The position numbers and the translations under genes are program-made. The notes under the pieces were generated by a model. The model searched no databases. It was not told the origin of the DNA and saw only the letters and a program-made list of their open reading frames with translations. This document shows positions 1 through 8,372 of a DNA stretch of 64,000 nt, piece after piece. How positions within the stretch are numbered: position 1 is the first letter of the stretch; each line of letters begins with the position of its first letter. This stretch comes from Acetomicrobium hydrogeniformans ATCC BAA-1850 (lineage in GTDB: Bacteria; Synergistota; Synergistia; Synergistales; Acetomicrobiaceae). The DNA lies in NCBI RefSeq assembly GCF_000160455.2, contig NZ_ACJX03000001.1, positions 878,001 through 942,000 on the forward strand, read 5' to 3'.

Positions 1-106
1 AATCAACCAATTGCCTGCCCGAAGAAAAACCACCGCCAAAATGTGTCGTAAACCATACAAAGGCCAACGAAAGCGCAGCAGCCCTCGTCCCTGTCCCCTT
101 CGTCAT
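1..106 (-). CDS. YkvI-like multispanning membrane protein, N-terminus only
   Basis: An ATG whose first base is at 106 follows a GAGGTG ribosome-binding site by 7 bases and opens a frame that runs off the left edge after 35 residues. The peptide has a short basic start, then a hydrophobic stretch ending in a GGGF-S-SGR motif. That resembles the GAGFASG motif near the start of YkvI-family membrane proteins, distant relatives of amino-acid/Na+ symporter folds. It lies downstream of the FAD oxidase in the same direction and may be its transport partner. The family call rests on one motif in a fragment. Confidence 0.5.
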   Translation of the reverse strand, partial: MTKGTGTRAAALSLAFVWFTTHFGGGFSSGRQLVD

Positions 107-167
107 ATTTCATCACCTCTTACTCTTATCACTCATAATAGTATTGCAGATGCTAAAACTAATTAAA

Positions 168-1595
168 TCACTCAAAGAGCTTGCCAGGGTTTAAGATCCC
201 GTTGGGATCGAAGGCCCTTTTTATCCCTCGCATCACCTCAAGCTTGCTTTTCGCCTCGTATTTCATGAAGGTATGTTTCTTTAAGAAACCGACGCCGTGC
301 TCGCCGCTTCCGACTCCTCCTAAGCTTATGGCCACGCCTATGAGCTCATCGACTATGTTTTCTACAAAATCAGGCCATTCCTCAAGGGGGATGCGGTCAG
401 GCTTGAAAAATAGCGGATGGATGTTGCCGTCGGCGATATGGCCTCCCAGGGCGATCGTAATGTCATATTTCTTGGCTGCCTCTTCTACGGCCTTAACCAT
501 CTCCGATATCTTTGACATAGGCACGACCATGTCTCCGCTAAGTGAAGCGTTGGGATCCACAGCGCGTACGGCCTCTGCAAAGCTCTCCCTCACCTTCCAG
601 ATGTTTCGCGACTCCGTGCTGCTTTCGGCGGTGAAGACTTCCATGGCGCCGTGTTCCAGGCAGGTCTCGCCCACCTTTTCTATGTACATATCCAGCTGTT
701 CGGGCGTCTGTCCCTCCACCTGAATTATGAGGAAGGCCTTCGCCTCATCCTGCATGGGAAACGTGGTGTTGTGGTATTGCGTAGCACATTTCGCGGAGAG
801 CTGGTCCATGAATTCGCAGGCCATTAGCACCACTCCAGCCCTTAAAATTGCAGCGACTGCCTCGACGGCCTCCTCGATTGATGGGAAGGGCGCGAGAAAG
901 GTGACGGTGTCTCCCGGTGCCGGCTCTAGGTTTAATATGGCCTTCGTCACCACTCCAAGCGTCCCCTCGGAGCCTATGATGATTTGAAGCAGGTCGTAGC
1001 CCCAGGTCTGCTTTCTTATCCTGCCGCCAAGCTGCAGGACGTCTCCCGTGGGAAGCACAACCTCGATTCCAAGGACGTGTCGCCTCGTGCTTCCGTATCT
1101 GATGACCTTGGCCCCGCCGGCATTGGTGGCGATGTTGCCCCCTATGAAGCTCGTCTCCGTGCTCATGGGGTATCCTGCATACATGAGGCCCTCTTTGAGG
1201 ACCATCTGGCATAAGTCGTTGGTGACCACGCCCGGCTCGACTACGGCGACTCGGTTTATCTTGTCTATCTCAAGCACCCTGTTCATCCTCTCAAGAGAAA
1301 GAAGTATCCCGCCCTCTATGGGAATGGCGCCTCCGGCGATCCCGCTTCCCGCACCCCTTGCCGTAACAGGTATTCTTTCCCTGTTGGCCAACTTCATCAC
1401 GCTAGATACCTGCTGAGTATTCTCAGGTTTTACCACCACATCCGGCATCCTGGCATAAACCTTGCCCGATTCATCGTAAGAATAAGCCTCAATGGCTAAC
1501 TCATCTGTTGCTACGTTATCCGGTCCTGCAATGTTCTTAAGCTCTGCAATAATTTCTGGTGTAACCTTGTTATAATTTTCTCCCAATGACACCAC
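168..1595 (-). CDS. FAD-linked 2-hydroxyacid oxidase (GlcD/D-lactate dehydrogenase type)
   Basis: A 475-residue protein of the GlcD family, which oxidises 2-hydroxyacids such as glycolate or D-lactate with FAD. An N-terminal PCMH-type FAD-binding domain (about residues 50-230) shows VTARGAGSGIAGGA and TNAGGAKVIRYG. The C-terminal cap has GGHIADGNIHP and the closing motif SGEHGVGFLKK, with LNPGKLF at the end. The start is a GTG just after AAGGGGAG; a second GTG follows directly. Electron-acceptor partners (GlcE/GlcF or an Etf) are not adjacent, although etfBA lies 34 kb away. The substrate cannot be told from sequence. Confidence 0.88.
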   Translation of the reverse strand: MVSLGENYNKVTPEIIAELKNIAGPDNVATDELAIEAYSYDESGKVYARMPDVVVKPENTQQVSSVMKLANRERIPVTARGAGSGIAGGAIPIEGGILLSLERMNRVLEIDKINRVAVVEPGVVTNDLCQMVLKEGLMYAGYPMSTETSFIGGNIATNAGGAKVIRYGSTRRHVLGIEVVLPTGDVLQLGGRIRKQTWGYDLLQIIIGSEGTLGVVTKAILNLEPAPGDTVTFLAPFPSIEEAVEAVAAILRAGVVLMACEFMDQLSAKCATQYHNTTFPMQDEAKAFLIIQVEGQTPEQLDMYIEKVGETCLEHGAMEVFTAESSTESRNIWKVRESFAEAVRAVDPNASLSGDMVVPMSKISEMVKAVEEAAKKYDITIALGGHIADGNIHPLFFKPDRIPLEEWPDFVENIVDELIGVAISLGGVGSGEHGVGFLKKHTFMKYEAKSKLEVMRGIKRAFDPNGILNPGKLFE

Positions 1596-1722
1596 TCCCC
1601 TTCATCCTTATTATAATTTAGTTGCCGATTATAATACTTAATCGTCAATTTTTCCAGTGTTTCAAGAAATTGTAATTGTTTCATTAATGCGCCTTCTTTC
1701 TTAAAACAAACTTAAAACAAAA

Positions 1723-1742
1723 CCCCTCCCTATCGGGAGGGG
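1723..1742 (-). terminator. Intrinsic terminator after the RpiR-family gene
   Basis: Perfect 8-bp GC-only stem (1723-1730 with 1735-1742), 4-base loop, followed on the minus strand by TTTTGTTTT. It ends transcription of the regulator and separates it from the FAD oxidase gene. Confidence 0.85.
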
Positions 1743-1761
1743 CAATAAAATCCATTTTCTC

Positions 1762-2607
1762 TTACTCCCGGTCTTCGTAAACTCCATATTGGGCCCAAGC
1801 TCTTTCGAGCTCCTGCAACCGCTTTGTAGTGAGCTCTCCTAAGTTATCGGCCACCTTTAAAAGAACTGCATTGACGAGTCCAACGGGTATTACAAAGGAA
1901 TCGATGAAGGAAATATGAGAACAGGGCGCGTAGACCAAAATATCGGCATGGGGCGCAAGAGGGCTTAAGGGAGAATCCGTTATGGCAGCCGTCTTCTTTC
2001 CCAATTCACGTGCTAATGCCAAACACTGAACGGTCCTTTTCGTGTAGCGGGGAAAGCTTATTCCTATAAAGAGGCTATCGCCCCTTGCATTAATGACATT
2101 TTCCAGGAACATATCGGCATTCAGCACATGAGTTTCTGGGATAAACCAAGAAAGGTAAGCACTAAAGTAGTAGGCCAGCCCCTTAGCGCTTCTAAGCCCT
2201 ACGATATTTATGCAAGATGATTCGCAAATTGCCCGGGCAAGGTCCTCTATTGGTCTGTCGTCCAGAGTGGCCAGGATATTTATTCCCTTTTGGAGATCCT
2301 GACGAAGGACGCTTTGAATAAAGTTGTTTCCCTCGCCTACCGTCTGGTAAAGCTGATGCCTTTCCAAAGCCTTAAGCTGGTCCAACAATGATTCCTGCAA
2401 AGCCTCCCTGAACTCCGGGTAACCGGGGAAGCCCAGAGAAGAGGCAAACCTTATGACCGTGGCTTCGCTAACTCCAACGACTTTGCCCAATTCAGAGGCG
2501 GTAAGGCTAACGGCCTCGCGGGCATGCTCCAGGACATAAAGTGCCACCGCTTTCTGGCCTCTAGGCAATTGTTCCATCTTGCTTTGAATTATTTCCCTTA
2601 GGGACAA
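1762..2607 (-). CDS. MurR/RpiR-family regulator with SIS domain
   Basis: A 281-residue one-component regulator. Residues 1-80 form the RpiR-type helix-turn-helix domain (ASELGKVVGVSEATVIRFA). Residues about 120-260 form a SIS fold that normally binds a phosphosugar or related acid. It starts with TTG after AGGAGA. It sits alone between two terminators, just downstream of the aminotransferase/TRAP/CoA-transferase/thiolase operon and upstream of the FAD oxidase. It is therefore a candidate controller of either, and the palindromes near 9.77 kb are possible targets. The ligand is unknown. Confidence 0.85.
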   Translation of the reverse strand: MSLREIIQSKMEQLPRGQKAVALYVLEHAREAVSLTASELGKVVGVSEATVIRFASSLGFPGYPEFREALQESLLDQLKALERHQLYQTVGEGNNFIQSVLRQDLQKGINILATLDDRPIEDLARAICESSCINIVGLRSAKGLAYYFSAYLSWFIPETHVLNADMFLENVINARGDSLFIGISFPRYTKRTVQCLALARELGKKTAAITDSPLSPLAPHADILVYAPCSHISFIDSFVIPVGLVNAVLLKVADNLGELTTKRLQELERAWAQYGVYEDRE

Positions 2608-2638
2608 CCAATCATCTCTCCTTGTGACTAATATTAAA

Positions 2639-2677
2639 GCGGGGCATGACGCTTATTATAATCGCATAATGCCCCGC
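2639..2677 (-). terminator. Terminator of the thiolase operon
   Basis: 9-bp stem (2639-2647 with 2669-2677) in the gap after the thiolase gene. It is T-rich on both sides: TTTAATATT on the minus strand, and a TTTTCGTTTTT run on the plus strand. It most likely ends the operon before the RpiR gene. Confidence 0.7.
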
Positions 2678-2705
2678 CTTTTCGTTTTTATAATTCTCCT
2701 ATATT

Positions 2706-3890
2706 TTACTTCAAGCGTCGAACGACAATGGCAACTCCCTGACCGCCGCCAATACAGGCACTTGCAACTCCCAACTCCTTATCATGATTTCGCAAAGCAT
2801 AAAGCAAGGTAGTGAGTATCTTAGCCCCCGTAGCTCCGATGGGATGTCCCAGAGCTATGGCACCCCCGTGGACGTTTAATTTTTCCATATCGAAGGGCAT
2901 GACGCGGTGGCAGGCTATGACCTGAGCCGCAAAGGCCTCGTTAATTTCTATTAAATCCATATCATCCAGGGATAACCCCGCTCTTTCAAGCGCTTTCGGG
3001 ATCGCCAAAGTGGGGGACAGGCCAAATCGCTCGGCTTCGAGCGCTACCGCCGAATATCCGAGGATTTCGGCCATGGGCTCCAAACCGTTGGCCTTCGCAA
3101 AATCTTCATCTGCTATAACGAGGGCGCTTCCCGCATCGCACAAAGCGGAACTTGAACCGGCAGTGATAGTCCCTCCTTCTTTAAATACGGGCGGAAGCTT
3201 GGCCAATGCTTCCATGCTCGTGTCAGGCCGGGGGATCTCGTCCTTATCGATAACTATTTCGCCTTTCTTCCTGTCCTTATAAGACAGAGGAACGATCTCG
3301 TCCTTAAAAAGTCCTTCCTCCGTCGCTTTGCAGGCCTTTCTGTGGCTGTTTAAAGAAAATTCGTCCTGTTCTTCTCTCGTGATGCGAAACTCCTCAACCA
3401 AACTTTCGGTGGCTTCTCCCATCAACATCCCTGCAAGGGGACATAAAAAACCGTCCTTTTGAAGCACGTCCAGGGCATTTTTATCTCCCATCCTCATGCC
3501 CCACCTGGCCTCCGGCAAAATATAGGGGACGTTGGAGGCGCTCTCCATCCCTCCTCCAACTATGACTTTAGCATCGCCCAAACGTATACGGTCGGCGCCG
3601 AGCATTATCGTCCTTATGCCCGATCCGCAACGAATGTTGACAGTGAAAGCAGGAATTTTTTGAGGTAACCCGGCTTTGAACATTGCAATCCTGGCCGGAT
3701 TTGCCCCCACGCCGGCTTGCCAACCGTTACCCATTATAACTTCCTCTATATCCTCTATTGCCACTCCGCTGCGCTTTACAGCCTCTTTGATAGCTATGGC
3801 TCCCAGATCCGAAGCCTCAAACCTTGATAATCCGCCGCCGAACTTGCCCCCTGCCGTCCTGCATGCGCTAAGTATGACTACCTTTTTCAT
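2706..3890 (-). CDS. Acetyl-CoA C-acetyltransferase (thiolase)
   Basis: A 394-residue thiolase that cleaves or condenses acetoacetyl-CoA or a related 3-ketoacyl-CoA in the cytoplasm. Visible landmarks are the N-terminal SACRTAGGKFGG, the nucleophile Cys in NIRCGSGIRT, the INEAFAAQ loop, the His of GGAIALGHPIGATGA, and the second catalytic Cys in ASACIGGGQG. Length matches the family. Its ATG overlaps the stop of the CoA-transferase B gene (ATGA), so the two are translationally coupled. It is the last gene of the operon and yields acetyl-CoA from the activated ketoacid. Confidence 0.95.
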   Translation of the reverse strand: MKKVVILSACRTAGGKFGGGLSRFEASDLGAIAIKEAVKRSGVAIEDIEEVIMGNGWQAGVGANPARIAMFKAGLPQKIPAFTVNIRCGSGIRTIMLGADRIRLGDAKVIVGGGMESASNVPYILPEARWGMRMGDKNALDVLQKDGFLCPLAGMLMGEATESLVEEFRITREEQDEFSLNSHRKACKATEEGLFKDEIVPLSYKDRKKGEIVIDKDEIPRPDTSMEALAKLPPVFKEGGTITAGSSSALCDAGSALVIADEDFAKANGLEPMAEILGYSAVALEAERFGLSPTLAIPKALERAGLSLDDMDLIEINEAFAAQVIACHRVMPFDMEKLNVHGGAIALGHPIGATGAKILTTLLYALRNHDKELGVASACIGGGQGVAIVVRRLK

Positions 3891-4576
3891 TCCTCTTCTT
3901 CCTCCTCTACTCCCTGCATCGTGATAAGGGGTTCTGCCACAGTAAAGTCCGCGTCAGTCATTGCTTTTATATCCTCCAGGGTGACTTCGGGGGCTATCTC
4001 GAGTAATTTCATTTGTCCTTTCTCGATGGAAAATACTGCAAATTCAGTCACTATTAGTTTTACCACGCCCTTGGCAGTCAAAGGCAGGGTGCACTTTCTC
4101 AATATCTTGGCCTCACCCTTCTTGGTGGTATGCGTCGTGGCGATGATGACCCTGCGCGCTCCAACCACTAAGTCCATGGCACCGCCCATGCCCGGAACGA
4201 TTTTGCCGGGCACCATCCAGTTCGCAAGATCCCCTTCTTGGCTCACCTGGAGGGCACCTAAAACCGTAGCATCCACATGCCCTCCTCGAATGAGGCCAAA
4301 ACTTAAATCGCTGGCTACGAAACAACCTCCGGGCAGTATGGTAAGCGGTCTGCCTCCTGCACCTATGAACCTGAGATCGGGTTTGTCCGGTGCGGGTCCT
4401 GCGCCAACAGCCCCATTTTCCGTTTGAAAGATAATCCGCACATCTTCGGGGATATAGTCGGAAACTAGGGTAGGTATTCCGATGCCCAGGTTCACAACAT
4501 CGCCATCGTGAAATTCCCTAGCTATGCGGCGGGCTATCCTTTGTCTAACCATCTCTTCATTAAGTTCTATTGGCAT
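3887..4576 (-). CDS. 3-oxoacid CoA-transferase, subunit B
   Basis: A 229-residue beta subunit of a two-subunit family I CoA-transferase (AtoA/ScoB type). It moves CoA from succinyl- or acetyl-CoA to a 3-oxoacid. The catalytic glutamate lies in the TENGAVGAG motif (about residue 53), followed by GGRPLTILPGG. The protein ends in a run of six glutamates, an unusual tail; the same codons supply the purine-rich ribosome-binding site of the overlapping thiolase gene. It overlaps subunit A by 17 bases and has GGGGGA before its ATG. The acyl substrate is not determined. Confidence 0.93.
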   Translation of the reverse strand: MPIELNEEMVRQRIARRIAREFHDGDVVNLGIGIPTLVSDYIPEDVRIIFQTENGAVGAGPAPDKPDLRFIGAGGRPLTILPGGCFVASDLSFGLIRGGHVDATVLGALQVSQEGDLANWMVPGKIVPGMGGAMDLVVGARRVIIATTHTTKKGEAKILRKCTLPLTAKGVVKLIVTEFAVFSIEKGQMKLLEIAPEVTLEDIKAMTDADFTVAEPLITMQGVEEEEEE

Positions 4577-5249
4577 AATAGTTATCCCCCTTTACAACTA
4601 ATACATCTATTAAAATTCCCGGGGTCACGATCTCATTGGGATCCAGCTTTCCAACTTCCAGCACGCTGTCCACTTCCGCTACCACATAATCGGCAGCGGT
4701 AGCCATTATAGGGTTGAAATTTCTGTTGGTACCAAAATATGTAAGGTTTCCCATTCTGTCGGCTTGGTACGCTCTTATTAAGGCTACATTGGCCCTGAGA
4801 GGGAGCTCCAAAAGGTATTTCTTTCCGTCTATCTCCAGGACCTGCTTTCCTTCCTCCACCACAGTGCCTACTCCCGTTGGAGTAAGTATGCCGCCTAAAC
4901 CGAAGCCACCTGCTCTTATCCTCTCTACAAAAGTCCCTTGGGGACAGAGTTCCAGTTCCAGCTTCCCCTCCATGTAAAACTGCCCCGTCTTTTTGTTAAG
5001 TCCAACGTGGGAAGCAACAACCTTTTTTACCTGTCCATTCGCGACTAATTTCCCATGCCCCACATCTTCATAGGCAGTATCATTTGATATTAGCGTTAAA
5101 TCTCCTGTTCCTGCTTCTACTAAGGCCTCGACTAATGTATAAGGGATGCCTCCGTAATTGAACCCTCCTATCATGATACTCATTCCAGGCTTAACGTATT
5201 TCACGGCCTCCGCCGCCGATAAGACAGGCTTTATTACCTTTTTAGCCAA
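4560..5249 (-). CDS. 3-oxoacid CoA-transferase, subunit A
   Basis: Alpha subunit of the CoA-transferase (AtoD/ScoA type), 229 residues from a TTG start that sits 8 bases after GGGAGG. The frame could open 10 codons earlier, but without a better ribosome site. It shows KPGMSIMIGGFNYGG (CoA-binding glycine loop) and LELCPQGTFVERIRAGG. It works as a dimer with the overlapping subunit B. Placement between a TRAP transporter and a thiolase suggests activation of an imported or transaminated ketoacid. Confidence 0.92.
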   Translation of the reverse strand: MAKKVIKPVLSAAEAVKYVKPGMSIMIGGFNYGGIPYTLVEALVEAGTGDLTLISNDTAYEDVGHGKLVANGQVKKVVASHVGLNKKTGQFYMEGKLELELCPQGTFVERIRAGGFGLGGILTPTGVGTVVEEGKQVLEIDGKKYLLELPLRANVALIRAYQADRMGNLTYFGTNRNFNPIMATAADYVVAEVDSVLEVGKLDPNEIVTPGILIDVLVVKGDNYYANRT

Positions 5250-5296
5250 AATATTGCACCTCCCTGCCCCAATGGGCAAATATTTATCTTAAATAT

Positions 5297-7246
5297 TTAT
5301 ACGACATATTGCTTTAAGCGAACCTTTTGAAGCAAGAAAACTACCGCGATAACCGTTACGGCCAACAAATTGGCCAATAAAGAGGGATATATAATGGCAA
5401 AGGGCAATACTATGAAGGCCAATCTTTCGACGATGTTGAGCTTGGATAGGAAATGGCCCTGTATTCCTGCAGATAAGGCAATGACTGCCAGTATCGCCGT
5501 TACACAGCCCAATATGATGTGTAATATGTCTCCCTTTAAAAGCAAGTAAGGATTGTATACGAACATATAGGGGACCAAAAAACCGGCCGCAGCGGTAGCT
5601 AACGCAGTAAAACCGGTCTTCATAGGATTGGACTTAGCTATGCCAGAAGCGGCATAGGTAGCCAAAGCAACGGGTGGTGTGACATCTGCCAAAACTCCAA
5701 AATAAAGACAAAAAAGGTGAGCCGAAAACATTGGAACGCCCATCTGCGCCAATGCGGGGGCAGCAAGGGTAGAAGTAATAATGTATTGAGCCGTCGTCGG
5801 CACCCCCATGCCTAGTATGATCGAGCCAATCATGGTGAGTATCAAGGCAAAGGGAAGGATTCCGTGAGAGAGGCTCAACACGAATGAAGAAAAGGCAAGC
5901 CCGACTCCGGTAATGCCGATAACTCCGATGATTAATCCCGAACAAGCACAAGCTGCAGCAACTTCCACTGCTCCAATGGCACCGTTTATCAAGGCATCTA
6001 CGATTCTTTTTGGTGTCATGCGATATTCTTTCTTGCCTCCCCAGGACACCACAACTAAAAGCACCAAAGACCAGAAGACAGCTTTTACGGGCGAATAACC
6101 CAGGGCTAAAAAGACGACCAGCGTTACTATCGGCAAGAGCAAATGCCATCCTTCTTTTAAGACAATTTTAAGCTTTGGCATGTTTTCAGCGCTGAATTTT
6201 CGTAATCCTATTCTTCCAGAACGAAAATGCACCATAAACCATATCGAGGCGAAATATAAAGTGGCCGGCACAGCTGCCGCTACAACTATTTCCCAATAAG
6301 CAACGCCTAAAAATTGGGCCATGATAAATGCTGCCGCCCCCATAACGGGAGGCATGACCTGCCCTCCCGTAGATGCAGCTGCGACGACGGCTCCGGCAAA
6401 TTCGTTTTTATAACCCGACTGCTTCATAAGGGGAATTGTAAAAGCCCCCGTTGTCACTGCATTGGCAACGGAACTTCCTGAGACGGTCCCCATTAAACCG
6501 CTTGCGATGACCGCCGCCTTGCCGGGACCTCCCTGGCTTCGACCGGTAAGAGCAACGGCTAAATCGATAAAAAACTTGCCTGCCCCTGAGGAGCTTAAAA
6601 AAGCGCCAAACAAAACGAAGAGAAATATGAATGAGGCAGAAACGCCCAAGGGGACGCCGAAAATGCCGTCGGTGCGAAGATATTCGAAGGGAGCGAGCTC
6701 CTTGAGAGGAAATCCTCCATGACCTAAAAGCCCAGGGAAATAGGGACCGAAAAGAGCATATATCAGAGCAAATATGGCGACAATTGGCAAAGGCCAACCC
6801 ATTGAACGCCTAGCTCCCTCGATGACCAAAATTATCATCATTACACCAAGATATATATCGGATGAGGTTGGCATCCCTTCCCGTTGAGATATGGCGTCCC
6901 AATTTATGAGTATGTTTAAACAACCTATGGCCAAAAGGATGGCGAAACACCAGTCCCATATATCTATCTTATCCTTCGGCCTTCCCTTCGAAATGGGATA
7001 CAGCAAAAAGAGGAGAACGCCCATAAACATCCAGTGCACGCCCCTTTGATACATGGCAGGCAAAAGTCCATATAAAGCAGTGTATAGATGAAATAACGAA
7101 GCAGATATGGCAATTCCGGCCACTAGCCACCATTGCCACCCTTTCAATTGACGTGTCTTTGATTCTACTTCCAGAATCTTGGTCTTGTTGGACTCATCAG
7201 GGGATGAAGATATTTTAGGGTCATTATTGCGATCCTCGGTTACCAT
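5297..7246 (-). CDS. TRAP transporter permease, fused small and large subunits (DctQM type)
   Basis: A 649-residue inner-membrane protein with many predicted membrane segments. After a polar N-terminus of about 45 residues comes a 4-helix DctQ-like part, then a DctM-like part with GTVSGSSVANAVTTGAF, STGGQVMPPVMGAAAF and GMGVPTTAQYI. Such fused permeases pair with TAXI-type binding proteins, and the TAXI gene lies directly upstream. Uptake is expected to be Na+-driven, fitting the Na+-pumping decarboxylase in this genome. The start chosen is the ATG after GGGGGC. The substrate is likely an organic or amino acid. Confidence 0.92.
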   Translation of the reverse strand: MVTEDRNNDPKISSSPDESNKTKILEVESKTRQLKGWQWWLVAGIAISASLFHLYTALYGLLPAMYQRGVHWMFMGVLLFLLYPISKGRPKDKIDIWDWCFAILLAIGCLNILINWDAISQREGMPTSSDIYLGVMMIILVIEGARRSMGWPLPIVAIFALIYALFGPYFPGLLGHGGFPLKELAPFEYLRTDGIFGVPLGVSASFIFLFVLFGAFLSSSGAGKFFIDLAVALTGRSQGGPGKAAVIASGLMGTVSGSSVANAVTTGAFTIPLMKQSGYKNEFAGAVVAAASTGGQVMPPVMGAAAFIMAQFLGVAYWEIVVAAAVPATLYFASIWFMVHFRSGRIGLRKFSAENMPKLKIVLKEGWHLLLPIVTLVVFLALGYSPVKAVFWSLVLLVVVSWGGKKEYRMTPKRIVDALINGAIGAVEVAAACACSGLIIGVIGITGVGLAFSSFVLSLSHGILPFALILTMIGSIILGMGVPTTAQYIITSTLAAPALAQMGVPMFSAHLFCLYFGVLADVTPPVALATYAASGIAKSNPMKTGFTALATAAAGFLVPYMFVYNPYLLLKGDILHIILGCVTAILAVIALSAGIQGHFLSKLNIVERLAFIVLPFAIIYPSLLANLLAVTVIAVVFLLQKVRLKQYVV

Positions 7247-7278
7247 AAAAATGCCCCCTTTACTGTGAAGGAAAAATT

Positions 7279-7307
7279 GGCCCAACCGATATACCGCCGG
7301 CTGGGCC
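7279..7307 (-). promoter_or_regulatory. Intercistronic hairpin between TAXI binding-protein and TRAP permease genes
   Basis: GGCCCA (7279-7284) pairs with TGGGCC (7302-7307), extended inward by CCG/CGG after one mismatch. It lies between the binding-protein stop and the permease start. Such structures partly terminate or protect the upstream mRNA, giving more binding protein than permease. No long T run follows, so partial attenuation or mRNA stabilisation is inferred. Confidence 0.6.
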
Positions 7308-7319
7308 TCTGAATTGTTC

Positions 7320-8279
7320 TTACTCTACAGGTACCTCTATGCCGTGCTCTTTAAAGTATTTTGCAGCCCCCGGATGGACAGGTATAATAGCAATGCTTGC
7401 TTCTTCGGGGACAAAATGCTCGGCCTGTGGAATGGATTGCATGATCTCTTCCCTATTTTCTATGATGGTCTTGACGAGCTTGTAGGCCAGTTCTTCATCC
7501 ATGTCCTTGTTAACAACCAGGAAGTTACCGTCGGCCACGGTGAGGACGTCTTCTTCTTGACCTGGATAGGTTCCTTTGGGGATCTTATAGGGAAACATGA
7601 AGGGAAATTTCTCTACTACCCTATCGACGACATCCTGAGGAATGGGTATCATGACTATATCGCGAACAGCGGCCACTTCCAGCACCGCAGACCCGGGAGT
7701 GGCGAAGTTCCAAAAGACTACATCCACATTTCCGTCTTTAAGGGCCATTACGCCCTCAGGTTGAGTCAGCTGTTGTTTTCTAATGTCCTTATCTGGATCT
7801 ATTCCTGCTGCTTCCAAGATCATGTTCGTTAGAACCTGATCACCTCCGCCGGGCGCGCCGACGGAAACTCTTTTACCAATAATGTCCTCGAACTTGGTTA
7901 TTCCCGTGCCTTTTGTCGTCACGATGTGATGAGGCGCCGGATACATATGCATCAGTATTCGCAGGGGCAAAGCACCATCTTCTTCAAAGGCCTCCGTTCC
8001 AGTGTAGGCTTGGTAGAGCGTGGAACCCATGGACATCCCTATATGCGCTCTACCTGAGGCCACGAGGCGACAATTTTCCCTCGACGCGGAAGTAGCCCTG
8101 GATGTGGCTTTTACGTCGATACCGGCCTTTGTCAAAATTTCCGCCATAACCCCTCCTAAGGGATAGTATGTACCTCCAATCCCTCCTGATGCTATGGTGA
8201 TATAAGTGACGGCGTAAGCTGTACCCACAAAGGCTACCAACGATAACAAAGCAACTGCCAATAACGTTCTTTTTTTCAT
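7320..8279 (-). CDS. TAXI-family TRAP transporter solute-binding protein
   Basis: A 319-residue periplasmic binding protein with a Sec signal peptide (MKKR, hydrophobic core, cleavage near AYA). The mature protein begins YITIASGGIGGTYYPLGG, the hallmark of TAXI (TRAP-associated extracytoplasmic immunogenic) proteins. The ATG follows GGAGGAGAG by 6 bases. It is the second gene of the operon, after the aminotransferase. TAXI proteins often bind glutamate or other dicarboxylates, but the ligand here is unknown. Confidence 0.93.
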   Translation of the reverse strand: MKKRTLLAVALLSLVAFVGTAYAVTYITIASGGIGGTYYPLGGVMAEILTKAGIDVKATSRATSASRENCRLVASGRAHIGMSMGSTLYQAYTGTEAFEEDGALPLRILMHMYPAPHHIVTTKGTGITKFEDIIGKRVSVGAPGGGDQVLTNMILEAAGIDPDKDIRKQQLTQPEGVMALKDGNVDVVFWNFATPGSAVLEVAAVRDIVMIPIPQDVVDRVVEKFPFMFPYKIPKGTYPGQEEDVLTVADGNFLVVNKDMDEELAYKLVKTIIENREEIMQSIPQAEHFVPEEASIAIIPVHPGAAKYFKEHGIEVPVE

Positions 8280-8372
8280 AACCTTCTCTCCTCCCTCTTG
8301 TTTATTTTTTTGACACATCAAAATCAACTAATCACTCTATATCTCTGGGCAACTTAAACCCAAAGGGGCTCT

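Noticed and set aside
5634-6149. 171-codon frame inside the TRAP permease gene
   Set aside because: Overlaps a clear membrane protein in another frame, with no ribosome site and Cys/His/Arg-rich nonsense composition.
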